A stretch of DNA of 48,685 bases from Pedobacter frigoris (GTDB lineage Bacteria > Bacteroidota > Bacteroidia > Sphingobacteriales > Sphingobacteriaceae): contig NZ_SWBQ01000009.1 of NCBI RefSeq assembly GCF_005116445.1, positions 1 to 48,685 of the forward strand, given 5' to 3'. The notes beneath the pieces were generated by a model. That model was given only the letters and a program-made list of their open reading frames with translations. It was not told the origin of the DNA and did not search any database. The translations under genes were made by a program, and so were the position numbers. The stretch's first letter is position 1, and the number at the start of each line of letters is the position of its first letter. Of the stretch, positions 9,471-17,272 are shown one piece after another.

Positions 9471-11042
9471 ATGAAAATTAAACCGATACTTACCATTTTA
9501 ATGCTTTCCGCTGTGACGGTACAGGCACAGCAGACGCCAAGAGGTCCGCAAGCTCCAAACAGAACAGAAACAAGACAAACGACAGAAATAAAACCAGTTT
9601 CCGCTGACCGCGCATCTGGTGCCAATGAGCGTACCATTAAGGTAGAAAGCACAGTAGAGACCAGCCATTCGGTCACAATAGATGGCAAGGTTGTACCTTA
9701 CAAAGCCATCACCGGTACATTGCCGGTATGGGATGAGGAAGGAAAACCAATTGCAGGATTGTTTTATACTTATTATGAAAGGAGTAATGTTTCCAATCGC
9801 GAAAAACGACCATTGGTCATTTCTTTCAACGGCGGTCCAGGTTCTGCCTCAGTCTGGATGCACATCGCCTACACAGGGCCGGTTGTATTGAATATTGATG
9901 ATGAAGGATATCCGGTGCAGCCTTATGGCTATAAAGAAAATCCTTATTCCATTCTGGATGTTGCTGACATCGTTTATATAGACCCGGTCAATACCGGTTA
10001 TTCCAGGGCTGTTAGCAAGGATATCCCTGGCAGTAAATTTTTCGGTGTTCGTGCAGATATTAAATACCTTGCCGAATGGATCAATACCTTTGTGACCCGC
10101 AACAACCGTTGGGCTTCACCAAAATTCTTAATTGGTGAAAGCTATGGGACTACACGTGTGTCTGGCCTGGCTTTAGAACTTCAAAACAACCAGTGGATGT
10201 ATTTGAATGGTGTGGTGCTGGTTTCGCCTACTGAATTGGGTATAGACCGTAGCGGACCAGTAGAGGCCGCATTGCGATTACCTTATTACGCAGCTACAGC
10301 ATGGTACCATAAAGCCCTTCCGGCTGATCTTCAGAGTAAAGACCTGACTGCGATGTTACCTGAGGTAGAGAACTTCACCATAAATCAACTTATCCCTGCA
10401 ATAGCTCAGGGAGGTATGTTGAGTCCGGATAAAAGAAAGAGCATCATTGCAAAGATGTCGCGTTATTCAGGTTTGGCAGAAAAAGTAATTTCAGATTATA
10501 ATCTGGATGTGCCTACCAATTTTTTCTGGAAGGAACTGCTGAGAGATAAGGGATACACTGTTGGCCGTCTGGATTCCCGTTACCGTGGTGTAGATAAAAT
10601 GGCTGCGGGCAACGGGCCGGATTACAATTCCGAGCTGACTTCATGGCTGCATTCCTTTACTCCGGCCATCAATATGTATATCCGTAACGAACTGAACTAT
10701 AAAACAGATTTAAAATACAACATGTTCGGCTCTGTTTCTCCCTGGGACAATACGGGCGACCGTACTGGTGAAAACCTGAGACAGGCGATGGCACAAAACC
10801 CTTACCTTCATTTGCTGGTGCAATCTGGCTATTACGATGGTGCATGTGATTATTTCAACGCCAAGTACAACCTTTGGCAAATTGACGCCGCCGGGAAATT
10901 AAAAGACAGGATGAGCTGGGAGGGCTATAGAAGCGGGCATATGATGTACCTGCGTAAAGAAGACCTAAAGACCGCAAATGAGCACATCAGGTCATTCATT
11001 ATGAAAGCCTTGCCAAAACCTGGTGAGTCGGCTAAATTTTAA
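9471..11042 (+). CDS. Secreted S10 family serine carboxypeptidase
   Basis: The 523 residues begin with a signal peptide cleaved near VQAQQ, then a Pro/Thr-rich linker to about residue 50. S10 hallmarks are the oxyanion segment SFNGGPGSASVWMH (about 118-131), the nucleophile motif IGESYGTTR with Ser224, a late Asp region (SGYYDGACDYF) and the catalytic His in RSGHMMYLRKEDL near the C-terminus. S10 enzymes remove C-terminal residues from peptides, often at acidic pH; here the enzyme should act in the periplasm or outside. It appears monocistronic, facing a convergent hydrolase gene across 32 bases. Confidence 0.93.
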   Translation: MKIKPILTILMLSAVTVQAQQTPRGPQAPNRTETRQTTEIKPVSADRASGANERTIKVESTVETSHSVTIDGKVVPYKAITGTLPVWDEEGKPIAGLFYTYYERSNVSNREKRPLVISFNGGPGSASVWMHIAYTGPVVLNIDDEGYPVQPYGYKENPYSILDVADIVYIDPVNTGYSRAVSKDIPGSKFFGVRADIKYLAEWINTFVTRNNRWASPKFLIGESYGTTRVSGLALELQNNQWMYLNGVVLVSPTELGIDRSGPVEAALRLPYYAATAWYHKALPADLQSKDLTAMLPEVENFTINQLIPAIAQGGMLSPDKRKSIIAKMSRYSGLAEKVISDYNLDVPTNFFWKELLRDKGYTVGRLDSRYRGVDKMAAGNGPDYNSELTSWLHSFTPAINMYIRNELNYKTDLKYNMFGSVSPWDNTGDRTGENLRQAMAQNPYLHLLVQSGYYDGACDYFNAKYNLWQIDAAGKLKDRMSWEGYRSGHMMYLRKEDLKTANEHIRSFIMKALPKPGESAKF

Positions 11043-11074
11043 AACCTTGTTTTATAAAGCAGGGATTTAACCTG

Positions 11075-11917
11075 TTATTTCTGGATTTCCTTTTTCAGCC
11101 GGGCTACTTCCTTAAGCAGAAGTGGGAATGCCGGCCGCGCCATCCCTCCATGGTCAAAACCCTGGAGTTCAAACAACCTGGTGGTCTTATTGCCCGCCAG
11201 GCTCATCATCCTGTTAAAATAGGCATTTTCCTCATACCTCCCAAGCATTTCCAGCTCCTTGTCGCCGGTAATGAGCAGCATAGGAGGTGCATCGGCCCTT
11301 ACGTGAAATACAGGCGCATATTTATCAATCGTGGGCTGTATGTCTTTAATGCCCTGCTCTTGCCTGACAGTGAAATGTGTAATAGCCTGTCCGCTGAAAG
11401 GAATAATCCCAGCGATGCTGTTTGCATCTATCCCATATTTGCTCAGGTATTGTTTATCCAGCGTAATCATTGTACTCAGGTAACCACCTGCTGAATGACC
11501 TGATACGAAGATCAGCTTTTTACTGCCGCCAAATTTTTCGATGTTTTTAAATACCCAGGCTACTGCCGCAGCAGCATCGTCAATATAAGCAGGAGCCTTA
11601 ACCTTCGGCGACAGGCGATAGCCCACGCCTATGACCGCAACTCCTTTGTCCATCAGTTCCCTTGGTATTTCTTTGCTTCCGCCTGTGATTCCGCCACCAT
11701 GAAACCATACGATAGTAGCATAGTCTTTCACATTTGAAGGATAATAAAAATCCAGCCGGCACTGAGATTTGATATACGAATCTGTCACCGAGTTAGAATC
11801 CGGGTAATAAAAGATGTTGTTTTGCCGGTTTGTTTTTTGCTGAGCAAAGCTGCAAATGCTAAAACTGAGAAAAGTAATCGTAATTAATGCCTTAATCGTT
11901 GTGAAGGATAATTTCAT
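11075..11917 (-). CDS. Secreted alpha/beta-hydrolase (esterase/lipase, HSL/BD-FAE-like)
   Basis: The 280 residues carry a signal peptide (hydrophobic 8-22, ending SFAQQ). Hormone-sensitive-lipase-like features are HGGG (73-76), the nucleophile elbow SGHSAGGYLS with Ser142, the acid region LLITGDKELEM and the catalytic His in QGFDHGGMARPA. Such enzymes hydrolyse short acyl esters, in Bacteroidota frequently acetyl or feruloyl groups on polysaccharides. It stands alone, convergent with the S10 peptidase and preceded by a 404-base gene-free region. Substrate cannot be read from the sequence. Confidence 0.87.
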   Translation of the reverse strand: MKLSFTTIKALITITFLSFSICSFAQQKTNRQNNIFYYPDSNSVTDSYIKSQCRLDFYYPSNVKDYATIVWFHGGGITGGSKEIPRELMDKGVAVIGVGYRLSPKVKAPAYIDDAAAAVAWVFKNIEKFGGSKKLIFVSGHSAGGYLSTMITLDKQYLSKYGIDANSIAGIIPFSGQAITHFTVRQEQGIKDIQPTIDKYAPVFHVRADAPPMLLITGDKELEMLGRYEENAYFNRMMSLAGNKTTRLFELQGFDHGGMARPAFPLLLKEVARLKKEIQK

Positions 11918-12078
11918 ACTGCAAGTTAAAAAATAGTTTTAGCAATCTGGATTTGGATCGATTGTTTTGGTCAGGGTCCGTGATGCAGACCATTTTTCAA
12001 TACCCTATTTGACTTAACATTCAGTTGGTTATGGATTCCGTCGCGCATGCTTAGGGGATGTGGTTATGTCACAAACAT

Positions 12079-12183
12079 ATTTCAGACGGATTTGAAGCGG
12101 CTTTCAGACGGGTTTTGAGCGGGTTTAGCCGTACCAAACCCGTACCAAACCCGTACCAGACCCGCTGCAAATCCGTCTGAAAT
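12079..12183. repeat. Palindromic intergenic element with 11-bp tandem core
   Basis: A perfect 16-bp inverted repeat (12079-12094 against 12168-12183, arm ATTTCAGACGGATTTG) encloses about 73 bases. The core holds three tandem 11-bp units (GTACCAAACCC at 12131 and 12142, GTACCAGACCC at 12153). Complementary GCGGG/CGGGTTT segments on the left arm (12109-12126) can pair with them, extending the stem. A second CAGACGG half-site occurs at 12105-12111. It resembles a REP-like non-coding repeat. Confidence 0.75.
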
Positions 12184-12288
12184 TTAAAGACAGTATAAGC
12201 GCAGTGTAACCGGAGTGAGAAGACATCATTGAAACATGCCATTGACGATTTGTCTTGGACAATTCTTCTAAAAATAAGCAAATAGTAA

Positions 12289-12296
12289 TATGTTTG
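12289..12296 (+). promoter_or_regulatory. Probable -7 element for the HopJ-family gene
   Basis: TATGTTTG matches the TANNTTTG consensus and lies 25 bases before the ATG at 12322. No convincing TTTG is seen at the matching -33 distance, so this is only moderately supported. Confidence 0.4.
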
Positions 12297-12321
12297 CAGT
12301 TCACAGCAAAACACGTTAAGA

Positions 12322-12663
12322 ATGCAGGAACAAATAGCCGCTTTACTAGCCGACTTAAGATCAGAGAAAATCAAATTTAATGACGTCATCACTTTTATAG
12401 AAGCGCATTATACGCATACACCAACTGCCTTTAAAAATGGCGAAGCTTATAACGAAGCGACTCAAAACCAAGGGAGTGCCAAGGTGTTTACCTTTGCACA
12501 GTTGAATGAGTTCTCTCAAGCTGATACCCTGCAGCTGTTTGCAGAACATTACCAGTCGGTGTTAGATACACCCGATGCAGCAGACCATCAAAACATCAGG
12601 CAGTTTATAGCCAATGGATGGGATGGGGTTGTTTTTGAAGGAGAAGCTTTACTAAAAAAGTAG
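12322..12663 (+). CDS. HopJ type III effector family protein
   Basis: The 113 residues match the whole small HopJ family (PF08888). There is an N-terminal helix, then KFNDVITFIEAHYTHTPTAF, NQGSAKVFTFAQLNEFS, the TLQLFAEHYQSVL helix and a C-terminal IRQFIANGWDGVVFEG. The family is named after a Pseudomonas syringae protein but is widespread in non-pathogens without a type III system, and its function is unknown. No signal peptide is visible and no type III genes are present here, so an effector role should not be assumed. It is probably monocistronic. Confidence 0.88.
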   Translation: MQEQIAALLADLRSEKIKFNDVITFIEAHYTHTPTAFKNGEAYNEATQNQGSAKVFTFAQLNEFSQADTLQLFAEHYQSVLDTPDAADHQNIRQFIANGWDGVVFEGEALLKK

Positions 12664-12737
12664 CTTATATTCGTAGATGAGATAAAGAATTGTGAATAAT
12701 AAAATAGAATATTGATTGTTTTTACAATAAATTTCTT

Positions 12738-12769
12738 TTTGGTTAAATACCTTGTTTTTATTATCTTTG
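12738..12769 (+). promoter_or_regulatory. Bacteroidota-type promoter that fixes the AraC-like start
   Basis: TTTG (12738-12741), 20-base spacer, TATCTTTG (12762-12769). Transcription should begin near 12775, downstream of the TTG codon at 12752 that opens the longest frame, so translation must start at the ATG at 12800. Confidence 0.7.
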
Positions 12770-12799
12770 CCTATCTCAAAACGCCATTGCTATTTATTA

Positions 12800-13195
12800 A
12801 TGATTACGACTACTATAAACGAAATAATTGGGGATCGCCAAAACCTAAAGGCAGATTTAAGGCTTATCTTGAATTTGAAACAATCTATTGAAAAGAATTT
12901 CAGACGAGAAAAACATTGGGATTTCTATTTAGAGGATATCGGGTGTACCGTTTGTCGCTTAAATAACTTAACGAGACGCTACCTTGGAAAGACTGTGTAT
13001 GAAATGATCCAAAACAGGCTTCTTTCAGAAGCAATACATTTGTTGGAAAATACGATGTTGACAATAAGGGAAATTACATTTGAGCTTGGGATGCAGGATC
13101 CGCCGTATTTTAGTCGATGTTTTAAAAAGAAAATAGGTATTGCACCAAGGGTATGGCGGGCGCATGTGCGGAATGCTGACATTTTGCGGGTATAA
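12800..13195 (+). CDS. Stand-alone AraC-type HTH DNA-binding protein
   Basis: Taken from the ATG at 12800 this is a 131-residue protein; a longer frame from TTG 12752 overlaps the promoter and is rejected. Nearly all of it is an AraC/XylS C-terminal DNA-binding domain. The first helix-turn-helix is around LTRRYLGKTVYEMIQNRLL. The second is around TIREITFELGMQDPPYFSRC with the FKKKIGIAPRVWR tail. No sensor or dimerisation domain precedes it, so it resembles MarA/SoxS-sized regulators. Its target is unknown; the neighbouring HopJ and clpC genes are possible but unproven. Confidence 0.85.
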   Translation: MITTTINEIIGDRQNLKADLRLILNLKQSIEKNFRREKHWDFYLEDIGCTVCRLNNLTRRYLGKTVYEMIQNRLLSEAIHLLENTMLTIREITFELGMQDPPYFSRCFKKKIGIAPRVWRAHVRNADILRV

Positions 13196-13510
13196 TGGTA
13201 ATTCAATGGGCATTTTGACAGGCGCAGACAGGATTCAAATCCTTACAATTTAAGGACAATACGTTTTTATTTCCATATTCGTCAATAAAAAAAGGTATCT
13301 TGTATAAAGTTTAAAGGCGTTTTATAGGGGTAGCCTTTATTTGTATTTCGACTATATTAGTCAGAAAATAGTAACATTTATGAAATAACGGCAGTTGCAA
13401 CATCTATTTATTAACCAATGGCGTAATTGTTGATAAAATAAAAAAATCAGGGATGCTTTTATTAAACAAATTTTTTAGTTTAGGGCATCCCGGATTTAGA
13501 AAGGTTATAT
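13196..13510. other. Gene-free stretch upstream of clpC
   Basis: These 315 bases hold no credible gene. Two weak hairpins could end the AraC-like transcript: a 6-bp stem at 13240-13256 followed by a short T-run, and a 7-bp stem (TAAAGGC 13312-13318, GCCTTTA 13333-13339). A further hairpin lies just before clpC at 13450-13491. No strict TTTG-N19-TANNTTTG promoter was found. Confidence 0.5.
13450..13491 (+). promoter_or_regulatory. Hairpin in the clpC leader
   Basis: GGGATGC (13450-13456) pairs with GCATCCC (13485-13491), and inside it TAAAC (13463-13467) can pair with GTTTA (13478-13482). It ends 19 bases before the clpC ATG, so it may shape the 5' untranslated region of a heat-shock-type gene. 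Its role is inferred only. Confidence 0.4.
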
Positions 13511-16048
13511 ATGGAAGCTAAATTTTCTCCACAAGTAAAAGACGTGATTTCTTTTAGCAGGGAAGAAGCCCTGAGATTAGGTCACGATTACATAGGCGCA
13601 GAACATCTTTTGTTAGGCCTTATTCGCGAAGGCGATGGTATGGCCATTAAGATATTGAAATCATTAGGAGTTGATACATCAAAACTTCGCCGTTCGATCG
13701 AGGACTCGGTAAGAGGTACCTCAAGTGTTACAGTAAATTTGGGTAATATTCCATTGACCAAACAGGCTGAAAAAGTATTAAAAATCACTTATCTGGAAGC
13801 TAAGATCTTCAAAAGCGATTTAATAGGAACAGAACATCTGTTGCTCTCTATTTTGCGCGATGACGATAACATTGCTTCGCAGATTTTGCTGCAGTACAAT
13901 ATCAATTACGAAATATTTAAACAGGAGGTAGAAGTGAATAAGAACGGATTCAGAGATGAAACTCAGAATAGTGCTTCAACCGGAGATGACGATTATCGTG
14001 AGGAGGAAAGCTTTAGCAGCCCTAAAAAAGTTTCTGATATCAAGTCTAAGACGCCGGTATTGGATAACTTCGGAAGGGATTTGACAAAAGCTGCGGAAGA
14101 AGGTAAGCTAGACCCAATAGTAGGACGTGAAAAAGAGATCGAGCGCGTGTCTCAGATCCTGTCGCGTCGTAAAAAGAACAACCCGATCCTGATTGGTGAG
14201 CCGGGAGTTGGTAAATCTGCAATTGCAGAAGGACTGGCCTTGCGTATCGTTCAGCGTAAGGTTTCGAGGGTGTTGTTTAACAAACGTGTGGTTACTTTGG
14301 ACCTTGCTTCTTTGGTGGCGGGTACGAAATACCGCGGTCAGTTTGAAGAACGTATGAAAGCAGTCATGAACGAGCTGGAGAAATCTACAGACGTGATTCT
14401 GTTTATTGATGAGATTCATACAATAGTAGGTGCCGGTGGTGCTTCAGGTTCATTAGACGCATCTAACATGTTCAAACCTGCTTTGGCAAGGGGAGAAATT
14501 CAATGTATAGGTGCAACTACACTTGATGAATACCGTCAGTATATAGAAAAAGATGGCGCTTTGGATCGTCGTTTCCAGAAGGTAATGATTGAGCCGGCTA
14601 CTCCGGATGAGACCATTGAGATTCTGAACCGCATCAAAGAGAAGTATGAAGACCACCATGGCGTAACTTATACTGATGAAGCGATCAATGCTTGTGTGGC
14701 CCTTACTTCAAGGTACATTACCGACAGGTTCCTTCCGGATAAAGCTATCGATGCCTTGGATGAGGCTGGTTCAAGGGTACACCTGACCAACATTCACGTG
14801 CCGGAAAACATCATTGAGATTGAAAACAAGATTGAAGAAATCAAGCTTGAGAAAAATAAGGTGGTTAAAAGCCAGAAATACGAAGAAGCAGCGAAACTGA
14901 GAGATACTGAAAAGAATCTTCTGGAAGATCTGGATCGTGCGAAGGCAGAATGGGAAGCAGAAACGAAAACCAAACGTTATACGGTATCGGAAGATAACGT
15001 GGCTGAGGTAGTTTCTATGATGACTGGTATTCCTTTACAGCGTGTAGGGCAAACAGACAGTGTGAAACTGTTGAACATGTACGATACTGTTGCCGAGAAA
15101 ATCATTGGTCAGGATGACGCGATTAAGAAATTAACAAGAGCGATTCAGCGTACAAGAGCGGGATTGAAAGATCCTAAAAAACCAATCGGTTCGTTTATCT
15201 TCTTAGGTCCGACCGGAGTGGGTAAAACTGAGCTGGCTAAAGAGCTTGCACGTTTCATGTTTGATAGTGATGATTCACTGATTCAGATCGACATGAGTGA
15301 ATATATGGAGAAATTTGCAGTATCACGTTTAGTGGGTGCGCCTCCGGGATATGTAGGTTATGAAGAAGGTGGACAGCTGACTGAGAAAGTTCGCCGTAAG
15401 CCATATGCAGTAATCTTATTGGATGAGATTGAAAAAGCTCACCCTGATGTATTCAATATCCTGTTGCAGGTTTTGGATGAGGGACAGCTTACCGACAGTT
15501 TAGGGCGTAAGGTTGATTTTAGAAATACGATCATCATTATGACATCTAACATTGGTGCGCGTCAGCTGAAAGACTTTGGTCAGGGTGTAGGATTCTCTAC
15601 TACCGCTAAAGTTAATCAGGTAGATACGCATTCAAGAGGTGTAATAGAAAATGCGTTAAAACGTGCTTTCGCTCCTGAATTCCTGAACCGTGTAGACGAT
15701 GTGGTGGTGTTTAATTCCCTTGGAAGAGAAGAAATCTTCAGAATTATCGATATCGAATTGAAATCATTGTTCGGTCGTGTTCATAACTTAGGTTACGAAG
15801 TGAAACTGACAGATGTTGCAAAAGATTTCATAGCTGATAAAGGTTTCGACTCAAACTTTGGTGCAAGACCGCTTAAACGTGCGATTCAGAAATATCTTGA
15901 AGATCCGATTGCTGAAGAAATCCTGAAAGGTGAAATCCATGATGGGGATATTTTAGAGATTGACTACGATAAAGAGAGTGATCAGATCGTGGTAGAAAAT
16001 AGAAGTCCGGGTAAGAAAAAGAAAAAAGAAGAGGGAAGTGTAGAGTAA
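13511..16048 (+). CDS. clpC: ATP-dependent Clp protease ATP-binding subunit ClpC
   Basis: At 845 residues it has full ClpC length. It has a double Clp N-domain (about 1-140), D1 with Walker A GEPGVGKSA (229-237) and Walker B VILFIDEIHT, a short middle region with a UVR motif (about 440-475, YEEAAKLRD), and D2 with GPTGVGKTE (566-574) and VILLDEIEKAHPD. The ClpP-docking tripeptide VGF sits at 693-695, so it should unfold substrates for ClpP. The short middle domain and UVR motif separate it from ClpB. The tail is Lys-rich. It is transcribed alone and closed by a good terminator. Confidence 0.96.
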   Translation: MEAKFSPQVKDVISFSREEALRLGHDYIGAEHLLLGLIREGDGMAIKILKSLGVDTSKLRRSIEDSVRGTSSVTVNLGNIPLTKQAEKVLKITYLEAKIFKSDLIGTEHLLLSILRDDDNIASQILLQYNINYEIFKQEVEVNKNGFRDETQNSASTGDDDYREEESFSSPKKVSDIKSKTPVLDNFGRDLTKAAEEGKLDPIVGREKEIERVSQILSRRKKNNPILIGEPGVGKSAIAEGLALRIVQRKVSRVLFNKRVVTLDLASLVAGTKYRGQFEERMKAVMNELEKSTDVILFIDEIHTIVGAGGASGSLDASNMFKPALARGEIQCIGATTLDEYRQYIEKDGALDRRFQKVMIEPATPDETIEILNRIKEKYEDHHGVTYTDEAINACVALTSRYITDRFLPDKAIDALDEAGSRVHLTNIHVPENIIEIENKIEEIKLEKNKVVKSQKYEEAAKLRDTEKNLLEDLDRAKAEWEAETKTKRYTVSEDNVAEVVSMMTGIPLQRVGQTDSVKLLNMYDTVAEKIIGQDDAIKKLTRAIQRTRAGLKDPKKPIGSFIFLGPTGVGKTELAKELARFMFDSDDSLIQIDMSEYMEKFAVSRLVGAPPGYVGYEEGGQLTEKVRRKPYAVILLDEIEKAHPDVFNILLQVLDEGQLTDSLGRKVDFRNTIIIMTSNIGARQLKDFGQGVGFSTTAKVNQVDTHSRGVIENALKRAFAPEFLNRVDDVVVFNSLGREEIFRIIDIELKSLFGRVHNLGYEVKLTDVAKDFIADKGFDSNFGARPLKRAIQKYLEDPIAEEILKGEIHDGDILEIDYDKESDQIVVENRSPGKKKKKEEGSVE

Positions 16049-16069
16049 TCTGCCCAGGATAAAATGTGT

Positions 16070-16110
16070 AAACCTCCGGCTGTTCAATCAGTCCGGGGGT
16101 TTGTTTTTTT
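16070..16110 (+). terminator. Rho-independent terminator of clpC
   Basis: Stem AAACCTCCGG (16070-16079) with CCGGGGGTTT (16093-16102), one T-G wobble, 13-base loop, then a run of seven T (16104-16110). It begins 22 bases after the clpC stop. Confidence 0.88.
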
Positions 16111-16263
16111 ACATAAAAACTTGCAAAATGTAACAACTTAGTGTTGTTTTTACACAATTTACGAAATTAAATGCCTGTAGATTTTGGTTTATGGATAATA
16201 GCCTCTAATTTAGGGATTACAAATAGGTTAGGCTATAAATATCCTTGTATTAAAATTCTATAA

Positions 16264-17232
16264 ATGAACAACAAATTATCAATCCTTATTCCCTTAATTG
16301 CGATAGCTGTCCAGACTACTTCCGCACAAGAAAAACCTGCTGCTTACAAGCAGGAGGTCAACGGCACAAAGTTGTCTTTCGAGATGCAGGCGATCCAGGG
16401 CGGTGAATTTATGATGGGAAGTAAAAAAGGAAAGGCCGATGAGCAGCCGGTTCATAAAGTAAAGATTGATCCTTTCTGGATGAGTGTCCATGAAGTAACA
16501 TGGGATATTTATGAACCCTTTTTATATAAAGATTACGAGAAATCGCATAGCACAGCGGCTATCCCTGCAAATGTAGATGCAGTTACGAGACCAACGAAAC
16601 CTTATCTGGACATGACGTTTGGAATGGGCAAAGAAGGTCAGCCAGCGCTGGCCATGACAAATTATAATGCCATTCAATATTGCAAGTGGCTTTATGCCAG
16701 AACGGGTGTTTTTTACAGGCTTCCTACTGAGGCTGAATGGGAATATGCATGCCGTGCAGGTACGACTACTGAATATTCATTTGGAGATGATGCAGGTAAG
16801 CTGGGAGATTATGCCTGGTATGCAGCAAATAGCGGAGATAAAACACAGCTTGTAGGTCAGAAAAAAGCAAATCCATGGGGCCTTTACGACATGTATGGGA
16901 ACGTAGCGGAATGGACGTACGACCAATACCAGGAGGATTTTTATGCAGGGGTAACAGGCAATAAAGCCAATAATCCCGTAGCAGTGCCTTCAAAACTTTA
17001 TCCGCATGCGGTGAGAGGTGGGGCGTATAACGATGAACCGAATGATATGCGTTCAGCTTCGAGATTACCTTCTAATCCTTCATGGAAGCAATTAGATCCT
17101 CAAATCCCTAAAAGCAACTGGTGGTTTCCTGAAGCTCCGTTTGTGGGGATGAGACTCGTAAGGCCTGTTAATCCGCCTTCAAAAGCCGAAATAGAAGCTT
17201 ACTACAACAGGGCGCCAATTAAAGATAATTAG
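16264..17232 (+). CDS. Secreted SUMF1/formylglycine-generating-enzyme-like protein without the catalytic Cys pair
   Basis: The 322 residues have a signal peptide (cleavage near TTSAQE) and the FGE-sulfatase fold (PF03781). Fold markers are GGEFMMGS, a metal-site-like DEQPVHKVKIDPFWMSVHEV, RLPTEAEWEYACRAG, NPWGLYDMYGNVAEW, AVRGGAY and a C-terminal FVGMRLVRP. True formylglycine-generating enzymes use two Cys after the RGG motif; the only Cys here are in QYCKW and EYACRAG. It is therefore probably a structural or binding protein rather than a sulfatase activator. It is the first gene of a run of four (gap 40 bases to the next). Confidence 0.88.
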   Translation: MNNKLSILIPLIAIAVQTTSAQEKPAAYKQEVNGTKLSFEMQAIQGGEFMMGSKKGKADEQPVHKVKIDPFWMSVHEVTWDIYEPFLYKDYEKSHSTAAIPANVDAVTRPTKPYLDMTFGMGKEGQPALAMTNYNAIQYCKWLYARTGVFYRLPTEAEWEYACRAGTTTEYSFGDDAGKLGDYAWYAANSGDKTQLVGQKKANPWGLYDMYGNVAEWTYDQYQEDFYAGVTGNKANNPVAVPSKLYPHAVRGGAYNDEPNDMRSASRLPSNPSWKQLDPQIPKSNWWFPEAPFVGMRLVRPVNPPSKAEIEAYYNRAPIKDN

Positions 17233-17272
17233 AAAACAACCACAAAATAACCTTTTATAAACTTGAATTAAG

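Larger units (their letters stand above)
11918..12321. other. Gene-free stretch with palindromic element and HopJ promoter
   Basis: No credible coding region is seen in these 404 bases. They hold the upstream region of the minus-strand esterase, the palindromic repeat element at 12079-12183 and the probable promoter of the HopJ-family gene at 12289-12296. Confidence 0.7.

Noticed and set aside
11043..11074. Terminator between the convergent S10 peptidase and esterase genes
   Set aside because: Only a mismatched CCTTG/GCAGG stem without a T-run can be formed.
12322..12663. Evidence for a type III secretion system from the HopJ-family gene
   Set aside because: No type III apparatus or chaperone gene is present, and the family is common in bacteria without such a system.
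12752..12799. TTG-initiated N-terminal extension of the AraC-like protein
   Set aside because: It overlaps the -7 promoter element at 12762-12769 and adds no family sequence.
13187..13250. tRNA-like stretch (GCGGGTATAATGGTAAT followed about 30 bases later by GGATTCAAATCC)
   Set aside because: It recalls a tRNA D-arm and T-arm, but no 3' acceptor strand complementary to GCGGGTA follows, no anticodon stem can be built, and the 5' part overlaps the AraC-like stop codon.
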